From Ruminococcus sp. (GTDB lineage Bacteria > Bacillota > Clostridia > Oscillospirales > Acutalibacteraceae), in contig JAFTGL010000005.1 in NCBI GenBank assembly GCA_017457955.1, positions 1 through 64,000 of the forward strand: a DNA stretch of 64,000 nt. Reading direction: 5' to 3'. This document shows positions 22,347-30,152 of the stretch, piece by piece. The position numbers and the translations under genes were made by a program. Position 1 is the stretch's first letter. Every line of letters begins with the position of its first letter. The notes under the pieces were generated by a model that was not told where the DNA came from, ran no database searches, and saw nothing but the letters and a program-made list of their open reading frames with translations.

Positions 22347-23432
22347 TTACTTGTTCTCTTCTTCAAACTTCTTCATGAACGCGACCAGCTTCTCTACGCC
22401 CTCATAAGGCATAGCGTTGTAGATGGAAGCGCGCATGCCGCCGACAGAGCGGTGACCCTTGATGTTGATGAAGCCTGCTTCCTTCGCAGCCGCGACAAAC
22501 TTCGCGTCGAGCTCATCGTTGCCGGTGACGAACGGAACGTTCATCAGAGAGCGGTCCTCAGCGACGACAGTGCCCTTGAACATCTCGGAAGAATCGAGGA
22601 AGTCATACAGCAGCTTCGCCTTCTTTTCATTGCGCTCCTTCATCTTCTCCAGACCGCCGATCTCGTTCTTGATCCACTCGAGGACGAGCTTCATGATGTA
22701 GATGGTGTAGCAGGGCGGGGTGTTGTACATGGAGCCGTTGTCGGCGTGGATCTGGTAGTTGAACATGGTCGGGCAGATGTCTCTCGCCTTGCCGAGCAGA
22801 TCCTCGCGAATGATACAGATGGTCACGCCCGCGGGAGCTACGTTCTTCTGAGCGCCGCCGTAAAGCATACCGAACTTAGTAACGTCGATCGGCTCAGAGA
22901 GGAAGCAGGAAGAAATATCCGCGATCAGCGGAACGTCGCCTGTATCGGGCAGCTCATGGTAAACGGTGCCGTAGATGGTGTTGTTCATGCAGATGTAGAA
23001 GTAGTCTGCATCGGGGGTGAAGGTGCTCTTGTCGAGCTTCGGGATATAGGAGAAGGTCTTGTCGGCAGAGGAAGCGACGATGTTGACCTCGCCGTAGCGG
23101 GCAGCTTCCTGCGCGGCCTTCTTCGCCCACTGACCCGTGATGACATAGTCAGCCTTGCCGGAGCCGTTCATGAAGTTGAGCGGGATCGCGGCGAACTGGG
23201 ATGAAGCGCCGCCCTGTAAGAACAGGACCTTGTAGTTGTCGGGAATGTTCATGACTTCGCGTAAGAGAGACTCAGCCTCGTTGATGATCGCGCCGTACTC
23301 CTTGGAGCGGTGGGACATCTCCATGACCGACTGACCTGTACCCTTGTAGTCGAGCATTTCGTCAGCGGCAGTCTTTAATACGCTTTCGGGCAGCATCGAG
23401 GGACCTGCCGAAAAATTGTAAACTCTTGCCAT
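22347..23432 (-). CDS. serC: Phosphoserine aminotransferase
   Basis: Second enzyme of serine synthesis; transfers the amino group of glutamate to 3-phosphohydroxypyruvate with PLP. The 361 residues begin MARVYNFSAGPSMLPESVL. The PLP lysine is in YGGAQKNVAPAG, and phosphate-binding residues occur in GGASSQFAAIP and GHRSVGGMRASIYN. The ATG at 23432 follows AGGAGGT; a longer frame upstream is not supported. serA is downstream; serB is not present. Confidence 0.96.
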   Translation of the reverse strand: MARVYNFSAGPSMLPESVLKTAADEMLDYKGTGQSVMEMSHRSKEYGAIINEAESLLREVMNIPDNYKVLFLQGGASSQFAAIPLNFMNGSGKADYVITGQWAKKAAQEAARYGEVNIVASSADKTFSYIPKLDKSTFTPDADYFYICMNNTIYGTVYHELPDTGDVPLIADISSCFLSEPIDVTKFGMLYGGAQKNVAPAGVTICIIREDLLGKARDICPTMFNYQIHADNGSMYNTPPCYTIYIMKLVLEWIKNEIGGLEKMKERNEKKAKLLYDFLDSSEMFKGTVVAEDRSLMNVPFVTGNDELDAKFVAAAKEAGFINIKGHRSVGGMRASIYNAMPYEGVEKLVAFMKKFEEENK

Positions 23433-23487
23433 AGCATATACCTCCTGATTGTATTCTATTTGGATATACAATATCTTGTGTCACGGA

Positions 23488-23504
23488 GTTATCTATATGA
23501 TAAC
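23488..23504. promoter_or_regulatory. Palindrome in the serC leader
   Basis: GTTATC-TATAT-GATAAC lies a few bases after the predicted serC start point. It could be an operator; no regulator is known. Confidence 0.4.
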
Positions 23505-23514
23505 ATCCGTTACA

Positions 23515-23543
23515 ATTATATGACAAAATCCCCGTTAATTCAA
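23515..23543 (-). promoter_or_regulatory. Promoter of serCA
   Basis: TTGAAT, 17 bases, TATAAT on the minus strand. Confidence 0.7.
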
Positions 23544-23604
23544 TAACAAAGCCAAAATCAGGTGTAACAATTTTACAAAGAATTTTTGAATTTTTTGTAT
23601 ACTT

Positions 23605-23641
23605 TGCAAAAAACAACTGTCGCAAGCAATTTTGCGACAGT
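23605..23641 (-). terminator. Terminator after the 54-aa peptide gene
   Basis: ACTGTCGCAA pairs with TTGCGACAGT around a 6-base loop; the minus strand continues TGTTTTTTG. Confidence 0.9.
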
Positions 23642-23666
23642 CATCTATTTGTTATAAGCTACTGTT

Positions 23667-23831
23667 TTACCGACCCATCATGAGCGGAACACCCTCGTAC
23701 TTATCGGTATCGACTGTGCTCGAAGTCGTAATCACATCCTCTTTTTCAAATTCAGTTATACTGAGCCGTATACGCTCGTAGGTCTCGGCAGGAGCCTTTG
23801 ACATTGCATTTCTGCTGTAAAGATTTGTCAT
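23667..23831 (-). CDS. 54-residue peptide with EDVITTS motif
   Basis: A small gene of 54 codons that begins 14 bases after the stop of the BspA-like gene. The RBS GGGGGT lies 6 bases before its ATG. It ends before the operon terminator. The product reads MTNLYSRNAMSKAPAETYER at the start and then ITEFEKEDVITTSSTVDTD and YEGVPLMMGR. There is no signal peptide or membrane segment. Short gut-clostridial peptides with an E-F-E-x-E-D-V-I-T-T-S stretch look familiar to me, but I know of no defined function. Position, RBS and terminator support a real gene. Confidence 0.65.
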   Translation of the reverse strand: MTNLYSRNAMSKAPAETYERIRLSITEFEKEDVITTSSTVDTDKYEGVPLMMGR

Positions 23832-23845
23832 ATTAATACCCCCGT

Positions 23846-25705
23846 TCAGTCAAAGTAAGCGTTCGCCGCCTGATTATACAGATAGGTCGCCTTACCCAAA
23901 TTCTTCTCATTGACACTGGTTTTGCTGTGGGTCATCAGTGTTCTAGCATAGTCGAGCACAGAGTAACGATAACTCTGTCCGCCGATGGTAAATGTCTGCA
24001 AATTATCCAGCTCCGCCGCAGGCAAATTGCACTGCTCAAAGTATACATACGGAAGCTTTGTCTCGTCACAGCGGTAATTCGTTTCATTCTTTACTCTGTC
24101 ATAAGCCGCTTGATCTGTGATGGTGTAATAATGTCTCAGCGAGGTTTCTGTCAGATATACTGTGCTTGAACCGTAATAATTCAGACCGAAAGCCGATGTA
24201 TTGGCGGTCATGTCGCTCATGCACCCGCCGCCATTCGCGGATGAGATAGCATTGTTTACCATTTCCGGAGTAACCTCGTTCATAACATATCCGTCCACGT
24301 TTTTATTGGCGAGATTGTCGGTCTGTACGTTGAATACGAGTTGTGCCTTGGCGCCGTAGTTCAGCATTTCTTTCGCGAGTATCACCAGCTCCGCCTGCTT
24401 AGATACGGTGTTTTCGGGCATACTGATGATATACTCACAGTAATCACGCACACTGTAATCGTCGTATTCATCGGTATACTCATTCCCGTTAATATAAGCT
24501 GTCGCGTGGATCGTGCTCGCCATTTCGGCAGCTGCTACGTTGCAAGTGGTCTTAAACAGCCCCAACGCCGTATCATAATCCGTTGATTTTACGGTAAAGG
24601 AAGTGCTGTCCTCCGGCCATTCAAAGTCTATACTGACAGTTTTTGTCCCTTGCTTCACCTCGTCAACCGTCAGGCCTGCAACAGTCACATCGATATAGAA
24701 ATTGACTGCGATATCCCCGTTAAGCGAAAGAGAGTGCCCGGCAAAAAACTTCTTTCTCACGGGAGTGAACACAGCTGTATAGGTAATATCGCCGGTCACA
24801 GGCGGGAGCTCATAATTAAGATCATAAGTGTTTTCTCCATCTGTCCAACCTGAAAAGGTATAGGTGTAGCGAGCGTCATCGGGTTTGGTCGGCGTTATCC
24901 CCTTATAGGTGGGGTGGATCTCTGTTTCGAGCTTATATTCCTCGCTTCTGACCAGCTGACTGCCGTCCCAGTTTAACCAATCAACGTCACAGTAACCGAT
25001 CCACTTGTAGGTGGTAGTCTCCGTCGGAGGAGCGATCACAGCCATGTAATCATTGCCGGAAACACGAGCTGCCGTGGGCTCACCCTTGATGCGCCAGCCG
25101 TTTCTGCGATTTTCTCCATTTGATAATACCATTTTGCCTTGAACGCCAATTGTAAATTTCTCAGACAACGTCAAGGTTCTGGGATTACAACCCTCAAATA
25201 AATCAACAAATAAAGTTACCTTGCTTGTATCGAAGGAGGACAAGTCCAGTTCCCTCAGCGAAGAACAACCGCTGAACATCTGATACATATCGGATACACG
25301 ACTGGTATCCCAGCCGGACACATCAAGCGAGGCGAGCTGTCCGCAGTCAAGAAAAAAGTTATTTAATGTTGAAACACCGGAAGTATCCACTCTGCTGAAA
25401 TCCATCGATTTACAGACTTGGAAGCCATTAAACAAGGCTTGCGTCCAACCACCGAATTTCACGCCATCCAGAGCAGTGATCGATTTAACAGCCCATTTGT
25501 TTAGGTTCCCCCAACCACCGCTATCAGACCGGAATGTGCCGGAAATAAGAACCATCTCGCCGGTCTCGTTATTCAAGCTATATACGGCGCCGGAGGGTGT
25601 TGTATACTCGATCGCCTCCGCAGAAGCAGAAACCGGTACGACCGCAAAAACTCCCAATAAAAGTGCGGCTGCCACAACAATACACAGTAGTTTTCTAATA
25701 GTCAC
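23846..25705 (-). CDS. Secreted BspA-like (DUF285) surface protein
   Basis: A 619-residue exported protein. Residues 1-30 are a signal peptide ending VPVSASAEA. Residues 60-175 carry leucine-rich DUF285-type repeats (LDVSGWDTSRVSDMYQMFSG, then LDLSSFDTSKVTLF). Around 225-320 are InlB/flg_new-like segments (FSGWTDGEN, YTAVFTPV). The last 300 residues begin FFAGHSLSLNGDIAVNFYID, a domain I cannot name. No sortase signal or TM anchor is visible at the C-terminus. I start at the GTG at 25705, which has AGGAGG 8 bases upstream; an in-frame ATG at 25723 lies before that RBS. The gene is divergent from an XRE regulator and shares a palindromic operator with it. Confidence 0.82.
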   Translation of the reverse strand: MTIRKLLCIVVAAALLLGVFAVVPVSASAEAIEYTTPSGAVYSLNNETGEMVLISGTFRSDSGGWGNLNKWAVKSITALDGVKFGGWTQALFNGFQVCKSMDFSRVDTSGVSTLNNFFLDCGQLASLDVSGWDTSRVSDMYQMFSGCSSLRELDLSSFDTSKVTLFVDLFEGCNPRTLTLSEKFTIGVQGKMVLSNGENRRNGWRIKGEPTAARVSGNDYMAVIAPPTETTTYKWIGYCDVDWLNWDGSQLVRSEEYKLETEIHPTYKGITPTKPDDARYTYTFSGWTDGENTYDLNYELPPVTGDITYTAVFTPVRKKFFAGHSLSLNGDIAVNFYIDVTVAGLTVDEVKQGTKTVSIDFEWPEDSTSFTVKSTDYDTALGLFKTTCNVAAAEMASTIHATAYINGNEYTDEYDDYSVRDYCEYIISMPENTVSKQAELVILAKEMLNYGAKAQLVFNVQTDNLANKNVDGYVMNEVTPEMVNNAISSANGGGCMSDMTANTSAFGLNYYGSSTVYLTETSLRHYYTITDQAAYDRVKNETNYRCDETKLPYVYFEQCNLPAAELDNLQTFTIGGQSYRYSVLDYARTLMTHSKTSVNEKNLGKATYLYNQAANAYFD

Positions 25706-25733
25706 TATAATTACCTCCTGCATAATTCTTTTT

Positions 25734-25773
25734 AATTGCAGTTATAGTACTTTTTAGTACTATAACTGCAATT
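25734..25773. promoter_or_regulatory. 40-bp perfect palindrome between BspA-like and XRE genes
   Basis: An 18-bp arm, TTTT, and the exact inverted arm. On the minus strand it starts at the -10 box of the BspA-like gene and covers its start point. Likely operator of the XRE regulator encoded beside it. Confidence 0.75.
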
Positions 25774-25799
25774 GTATCATAGTCTTGTGGTAAAGTCAA
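25771..25799 (-). promoter_or_regulatory. Promoter of the BspA-like gene
   Basis: TTGACT, 17 bases, TACAAT on the minus strand, running into the palindrome. Confidence 0.75.
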
Positions 25800-25825
25800 T
25801 AATAATTTCGTAATCAGGTGATACG

Positions 25826-26056
25826 GTGTACTTTAAAAGGATAAGGGATTTGAGAGAGGATCACGATCTGAAACAGGTTGATGTCGCAGCTTACTTAGGG
25901 ATCGCCCAAACTGTCTATTCAAGATATGAAAGGGGCTTTCAGACAATCCCTGTTGAGCATTTAATACGTTTATCCGAGCTTTATCATGTCTCGACAGATT
26001 ATATCCTCGGACTTTCTTCGGTCAGTGCGAGCGATCAGAATTCTGACCGAAAATAA
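25826..26056 (+). CDS. XRE-family transcriptional regulator
   Basis: A 76-residue DNA-binding protein made almost wholly of one Cro/C1-type helix-turn-helix. Key parts are IRDLREDHDLKQVDVAAYLG, the recognition helix IAQTVYSRYERG, and LIRLSELYHVSTDYILGL. There is no effector domain. The GTG start follows AGGTGAT. It stands alone, divergent from the BspA-like gene, with the palindrome in the gap, so it most likely represses that gene and perhaps itself. Confidence 0.88.
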   Translation: MYFKRIRDLREDHDLKQVDVAAYLGIAQTVYSRYERGFQTIPVEHLIRLSELYHVSTDYILGLSSVSASDQNSDRK

Positions 26057-26150
26057 CATATTGCTACACAATTAGAAAACACAAATAGGTTGTCAGCTGA
26101 CTCTTTCGTATCGAATAGCGATACTGACACCGGACGCTGATAAAATGATT

Positions 26151-26176
26151 AAGGGGCTGTCGTACAACAGCCCCTT
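26151..26176. terminator. Bidirectional terminator
   Basis: AAGGGGCTGT pairs with ACAGCCCCTT between the convergent XRE and M18 peptidase genes. Confidence 0.8.
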
Positions 26177-26198
26177 ATATTCTTAAAAAGAACTATAT

Positions 26199-27590
26199 TC
26201 AGTTGAACAGCCCGTAGAACGCCTTGTGCGCCATGTAGATATCGGCCTTGCTGATAACCTCAAACGGCGCGTGCATGCACAGCACCGGGATACCGAGGTC
26301 TACCACGTCGACGTTCATGTTGGCAACGTACTTCGCGATCGTACCGCCGCCGCCGATGTCGACCTTGCCCAGTTCTCCGACCTGCCACTTGACGTTGTTT
26401 TTCGCGAGCATGGCGCGGATCTCGCCCATAAACTCGGCGGAAGCGTCAGAGGTATCGTACTTGCCGCCGTGACCCGTGTACTTCGAGATCACGACGCCCT
26501 CGTTGATAAAGGAGCAGTTCTTCGGCTCATACGCCGAGGAGAAGGTCGGGTCGAACGCCGCGTTCACGTCAGCCGACAGGCACTTTGATTTACTCAGTAC
26601 CCTGTAGCCCTCGTTGCCGTCGACCTTCGCAAGGTCATAGATGAAGTAGCGGAGAAAGTCGCTCTGCATGCCCGTGTTGCCGTCGGAACCCGTCTCTTCC
26701 TTATCGGTCAGGTAAGTGATACAGGTGGACTCGGGGATCTTCGTCTCAAAGAGCGCCGTGACGGACGGATAAGCGCAGCACTTGTCATCGTGACCGTAGC
26801 CGCCGATCATGGAGCGGTCAAAGCCGACGTCGCGGGTAGGATAGGCAGGGCAGAAATTCAGCTCCGCAGAGAGGAAGTCGCTCTCTTCGATCCCGAAGCG
26901 GTCGTTGAGTATCTTCATCACGTTCAGCGCGATCAGATCCTTTTCGTCGCTGTCGTCAAAGGGAAGCGAGCCGATCAGGATGTTCAGATCCTCGCCCGTG
27001 AAGGCTTTGGACATCGTCTTGGTCGCCATCTCTTTATCGAGGTGGGGCAGCAGATCGGTGATGAGGAAGCACTCGTCCTTCGGATCGTCGCCGATACGGA
27101 TATCCACGACGGAACCGTCGAGCTTCACCACTCTGCCGTGCAGGGCGAGGGGTACGGTCGTCCACTGGTACTTCTTGATACCGCCGTAGTAGTGGGTCTT
27201 GAACAGGGCGAGTCCGTTGCTCTCATACAGCGGATTGGGCTTTAAGTCGATGCGCGGGGAGTCGATGTGCGCGATCGCCAGCTTCACACCGTGGTCGGTG
27301 CCGCTTTTGCCGATCACCGCGAGACCGATCGCCTTCTCACGGTTGACGATGTAGACCCTGTCACCGGGCTGGTACTTCTTGTCGGGTTCAAAAGGAGTGA
27401 AGCCCTCTTTCTCGGCAAGCGCTTTCACGTAGCTGACCGCCTCGCGCTCGGTGCGGGAGTTGTCGAGGAAGGTCTTGTAGCCCTCGCAGTAGGCGTCGGC
27501 TTCCTTTAAGAGATCCGCGGAATAATCCGCAGCGCCCTTTCTCTCCTTCATCATCAATTTTTCTTTGAGTTCCTTTGCGTTTTCGCTCAT
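26199..27590 (-). CDS. M18 family aminopeptidase
   Basis: A cytoplasmic zinc aminopeptidase of 463 residues, the usual length for bacterial M18 enzymes. Metal and catalytic motifs are AHIDSPRIDL, GYGHDDKCCAYPS, LTDKEETGSDGNTG, SADVNAAFDPTFSSAYEP and CMHAPFEVISKAD. It trims N-terminal residues from peptides. GGAGG precedes the ATG. It is the last gene of a minus-strand row that begins with DUF951-prfA, and is separated from the transglycosylase gene by inverted-repeat element copy 2. Confidence 0.93.
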   Translation of the reverse strand: MSENAKELKEKLMMKERKGAADYSADLLKEADAYCEGYKTFLDNSRTEREAVSYVKALAEKEGFTPFEPDKKYQPGDRVYIVNREKAIGLAVIGKSGTDHGVKLAIAHIDSPRIDLKPNPLYESNGLALFKTHYYGGIKKYQWTTVPLALHGRVVKLDGSVVDIRIGDDPKDECFLITDLLPHLDKEMATKTMSKAFTGEDLNILIGSLPFDDSDEKDLIALNVMKILNDRFGIEESDFLSAELNFCPAYPTRDVGFDRSMIGGYGHDDKCCAYPSVTALFETKIPESTCITYLTDKEETGSDGNTGMQSDFLRYFIYDLAKVDGNEGYRVLSKSKCLSADVNAAFDPTFSSAYEPKNCSFINEGVVISKYTGHGGKYDTSDASAEFMGEIRAMLAKNNVKWQVGELGKVDIGGGGTIAKYVANMNVDVVDLGIPVLCMHAPFEVISKADIYMAHKAFYGLFN

Positions 27591-27610
27591 AATAAACCTC
27601 CGGTTTCTTT

Positions 27611-27744
27611 AATTAGGAGTTAGAAATTAGGAATTAGGAATTGTTGGTGGGCAAAGCCCACACCCTTTTTATTATTTACAGAAACACTTCCGTTAAAACT
27701 GACAGGCGTCCAATTTTCTAATTCCTCATTCCTAATTCCTCATT
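27611..27744. repeat. Intercistronic inverted-repeat element, copy 2
   Basis: Same build as copy 1: AATTAGGA-type units at one end, inverted TCCTAATT/TCCTCATT units at the other, and the shared core GGTGGGCAAAGCCCACACCC in the same orientation as copy 1. Its end supplies the TGA stop codon of the transglycosylase gene. Confidence 0.8.
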
Positions 27745-28372
27745 GATAATATATCTTCTTATACATCTCATACGCGTCCTCGACGCGGTCGACGTAATGC
27801 TCGGTTTCTTCATACGGGATATGGCTCAGCGTCTTGCCGTCCGGGGAATACGCGCTGTCCTCGAGCCAGCTGCCGACGTTGGCAGTGCCCGCGTTGTAGG
27901 CTGCCGCGGCGGTCTTGATATCGTTGTTGTGCTCACTGAGCAGGATACTCAGCAGATAGGTGCCGTAGCGGATGTTGATATCGGGATCGTACAGCGAGTC
28001 GGCGGAGTAGACGATCTCCCCCTCCAAGTGCTCCTGCAGCCACTCAAAGGTCGAGGGCATGATCTGCATGAGACCCATCGCTCCCGCAGCGCTCTCCACC
28101 TCGGGGCGAAAGCCGCTCTCGGTACGGATGACGGCATAGACCAGCGGTTCTTCCACATTGAACTCCTTCGCGTACCTCGTGACCTGCTCTGAATAGCTCT
28201 GCGGATAGAACACGCCGTAGACCTTGCGCTTGGTGCCCTTGAAGGCGTCGTCGGGCGACAGGAAAAAGAACACCAGTACGATCACGAACACCACCAGCAC
28301 AAAGGTGACGAGGAATCCCAGCGCGCCGTGACCCTTTGTCTCGCGCGAATGACGGCTTTCATAGCGGCTCAT
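27740..28372 (-). CDS. Membrane-anchored lytic transglycosylase (Slt-like)
   Basis: A 210-residue protein with a basic N-terminus and one TM helix (about 18-40), then an extracellular SLT domain. The catalytic glutamate is in VIRTESGFRPEVES, followed by GAMGLMQIMPST and AAAAYNAGTANV. It cleaves peptidoglycan glycan strands with formation of anhydromuramic ends. Its ATG overlaps the stop codon of the tsaC-coaE gene (ATGA). The final stop lies inside repeat element copy 2, so the original C-terminus may have been slightly different. Confidence 0.92.
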   Translation of the reverse strand: MSRYESRHSRETKGHGALGFLVTFVLVVFVIVLVFFFLSPDDAFKGTKRKVYGVFYPQSYSEQVTRYAKEFNVEEPLVYAVIRTESGFRPEVESAAGAMGLMQIMPSTFEWLQEHLEGEIVYSADSLYDPDINIRYGTYLLSILLSEHNNDIKTAAAAYNAGTANVGSWLEDSAYSPDGKTLSHIPYEETEHYVDRVEDAYEMYKKIYYQ

Positions 28373-29985
28373 CGATTCACCGACCTTTCATACAGCTTAT
28401 CCACCTCTTCGCTCAGCTCCCTGAGCGATCCGTTATTATACAGTATATCGTTGCAGAAGCTGAGAAAGAACCCTTCGTCAAACTGCGCCGACATCCGCAG
28501 GGCAACGTCCTCGCGGGAGATCCCGTCGCGCATAAGGAGCCGTTCCATACGGATCGCTTCATCCGCGATCACGCCGATCACACGGTCGCAGTAGACTTCC
28601 ATCCTCGCTTCAAAGAGCTGGGACGCATCGAAAAAGACGGTGTCCGCGTCAGCCGTTTCAGCCTTACTGAGCATGATAGAAGCGATCTTCGGGTGGGTGA
28701 TGGCGTTGAGCACGGCGGTCCTGCCGGGCTTGGAAAAGGCGATCTGCGCCACAAGACGCCGATCAAGCGAACCGTCGGCTTTCAGCACATCGCCGAACGC
28801 CGCGCATAACATCGCCTTGACCTCGCTGTCCTCCACCGCCTCGCGTGCCGCTTCATCGGCGGAGATCACGACGGCGCCCATCTCGCTGAGCATGCGGCTG
28901 ACTTCGCTTTTGCCCGCGCCTGTCTGCCCTGTCAGCCCGATCACGCGCTTTGTCGGCAGGTCGATCACCTCGAACGCCGCCGCGCGGATCAGACGGTTGT
29001 ACAGCGCCATGCCGACGCCCGTCGCCGAGGGACAGTGCGCGTAGACGGTTTTCACGCCCTGCAGTTCATCCACAGCCCGCAGCGCGTCAAACAATGCCTG
29101 CGCCTGCTGCTTCTCATCGGTTTCGCTCCCCATGGTAATGCAGGGGGCATGGATCTTTGACACATCCTCGATATAGCACAGCGCCGCGATGCTCTTGTCG
29201 CGGGCATAGAGACGGTTGAGATAGTTGATGTATTTTTCATCACTGCCGCGCAGGAGAATGACTCTCGCTTTCGGCGCGTAATGCTTGTATTTCATGCCCG
29301 GCGAAGCGGCTTTCTCGTTATTTTCAAGTTTGTTCAAGACAGCCTTGTCCACCTCGATCGGTCCGATGACTGCCTCGATCTCCTCGCGGGTGATGATACC
29401 CGGGCGCAGGATGCGCGGGATATCCGTCGCAAGGGTGATGACCGTGCTCTCCACGCCGACGCCGCATGCCCCACCGTCGAGAACGGCTTCGATCCTGCCG
29501 TCCATGTCGTCGATCACATGCTGTGCCGTAGTCGGGCTGGGCTTGCCCGAGGTGTTCGCGGATGGCGCGGCTAAGGCGAGACCGCTTGATCTCAACAATC
29601 TCTGCGCGTCGGGATGGGACGGGATACGGATGGCGACCGTGTCGAGTCCCGCGCTGACCTCGTCGGGGATGACATCCCCCTTCTCCATGATGATCGTCAG
29701 CGGTCCGGGCGAGAACGCCTGAGCCAGCTTGACTGCCTTTTCGGGGATACTGCGCACCAGATGAAGGCGTTCGATGTCGGAGAACTCAGCCACGTGCACG
29801 ATCAGCGGGTTGTCCATCGGGCGGCCTTTGGCTTCAAAGATACGCCGCACCGCTTCACCGTTGAGCGCGTCGGCGGCAAGCCCGTAGACCGTCTCGGTCG
29901 GCATAGCGACCAGACCGCCGTCGGTCAGGATGGCAGCCGCCTTTTTGATATCTTCAGTTGTGTTCTTTAAGAATAAAGTGTTCAT
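28369..29985 (-). CDS. TsaC/Sua5 threonylcarbamoyl-AMP synthase fused to dephospho-CoA kinase
   Basis: A 538-residue fusion. Residues 1-210 are the YrdC/Sua5 domain that makes threonylcarbamoyl-AMP for the t6A base of tRNA. Landmarks are PTETVYGLAADA, KGRPMDNPLIVH, SPGPLTII and APSANTSGKPSPT. The Sua5 C-terminal domain follows (SPGMKYKHYAPKARVILL, to about 340). From about 347 a complete dephospho-CoA kinase (CoaE) begins, with P-loop GLTGQTGAGKS at 350-360, and makes CoA from dephospho-CoA. The two reactions are unrelated. The DNA shows no stop or start between them. The region before the ATG lacks a good RBS, perhaps because repeat element copy 3 ends only 8 bases upstream. Confidence 0.9.
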   Translation of the reverse strand: MNTLFLKNTTEDIKKAAAILTDGGLVAMPTETVYGLAADALNGEAVRRIFEAKGRPMDNPLIVHVAEFSDIERLHLVRSIPEKAVKLAQAFSPGPLTIIMEKGDVIPDEVSAGLDTVAIRIPSHPDAQRLLRSSGLALAAPSANTSGKPSPTTAQHVIDDMDGRIEAVLDGGACGVGVESTVITLATDIPRILRPGIITREEIEAVIGPIEVDKAVLNKLENNEKAASPGMKYKHYAPKARVILLRGSDEKYINYLNRLYARDKSIAALCYIEDVSKIHAPCITMGSETDEKQQAQALFDALRAVDELQGVKTVYAHCPSATGVGMALYNRLIRAAAFEVIDLPTKRVIGLTGQTGAGKSEVSRMLSEMGAVVISADEAAREAVEDSEVKAMLCAAFGDVLKADGSLDRRLVAQIAFSKPGRTAVLNAITHPKIASIMLSKAETADADTVFFDASQLFEARMEVYCDRVIGVIADEAIRMERLLMRDGISREDVALRMSAQFDEGFFLSFCNDILYNNGSLRELSEEVDKLYERSVNR

Positions 29986-29992
29986 TTCTTTT

Positions 29993-30152
29993 AATTAGGA
30001 ATTAGTAATGAGGAATGAGGAATGAGGAATTGTGGGAAACACTTCGTGTTTTGATTCCTGAATGATAAAGAAGAAACGTATCTTTCTCATATAATAATCT
30101 GGTGCGGGTTTACTCGCCATTCATTCCTAATTCCTAACTCCTAATTCCTCAT
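29993..30152. repeat. Intercistronic inverted-repeat element, copy 3
   Basis: Ends made of GGAATTA/GGAATGA units in inverted order. The core (GTGTTTTGATTCCTGAATGAT and GGTGCGGGTTTACTCGCC) matches copy 1 in the opposite orientation. One end overlaps the last codons and the stop of prfA. Confidence 0.8.
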
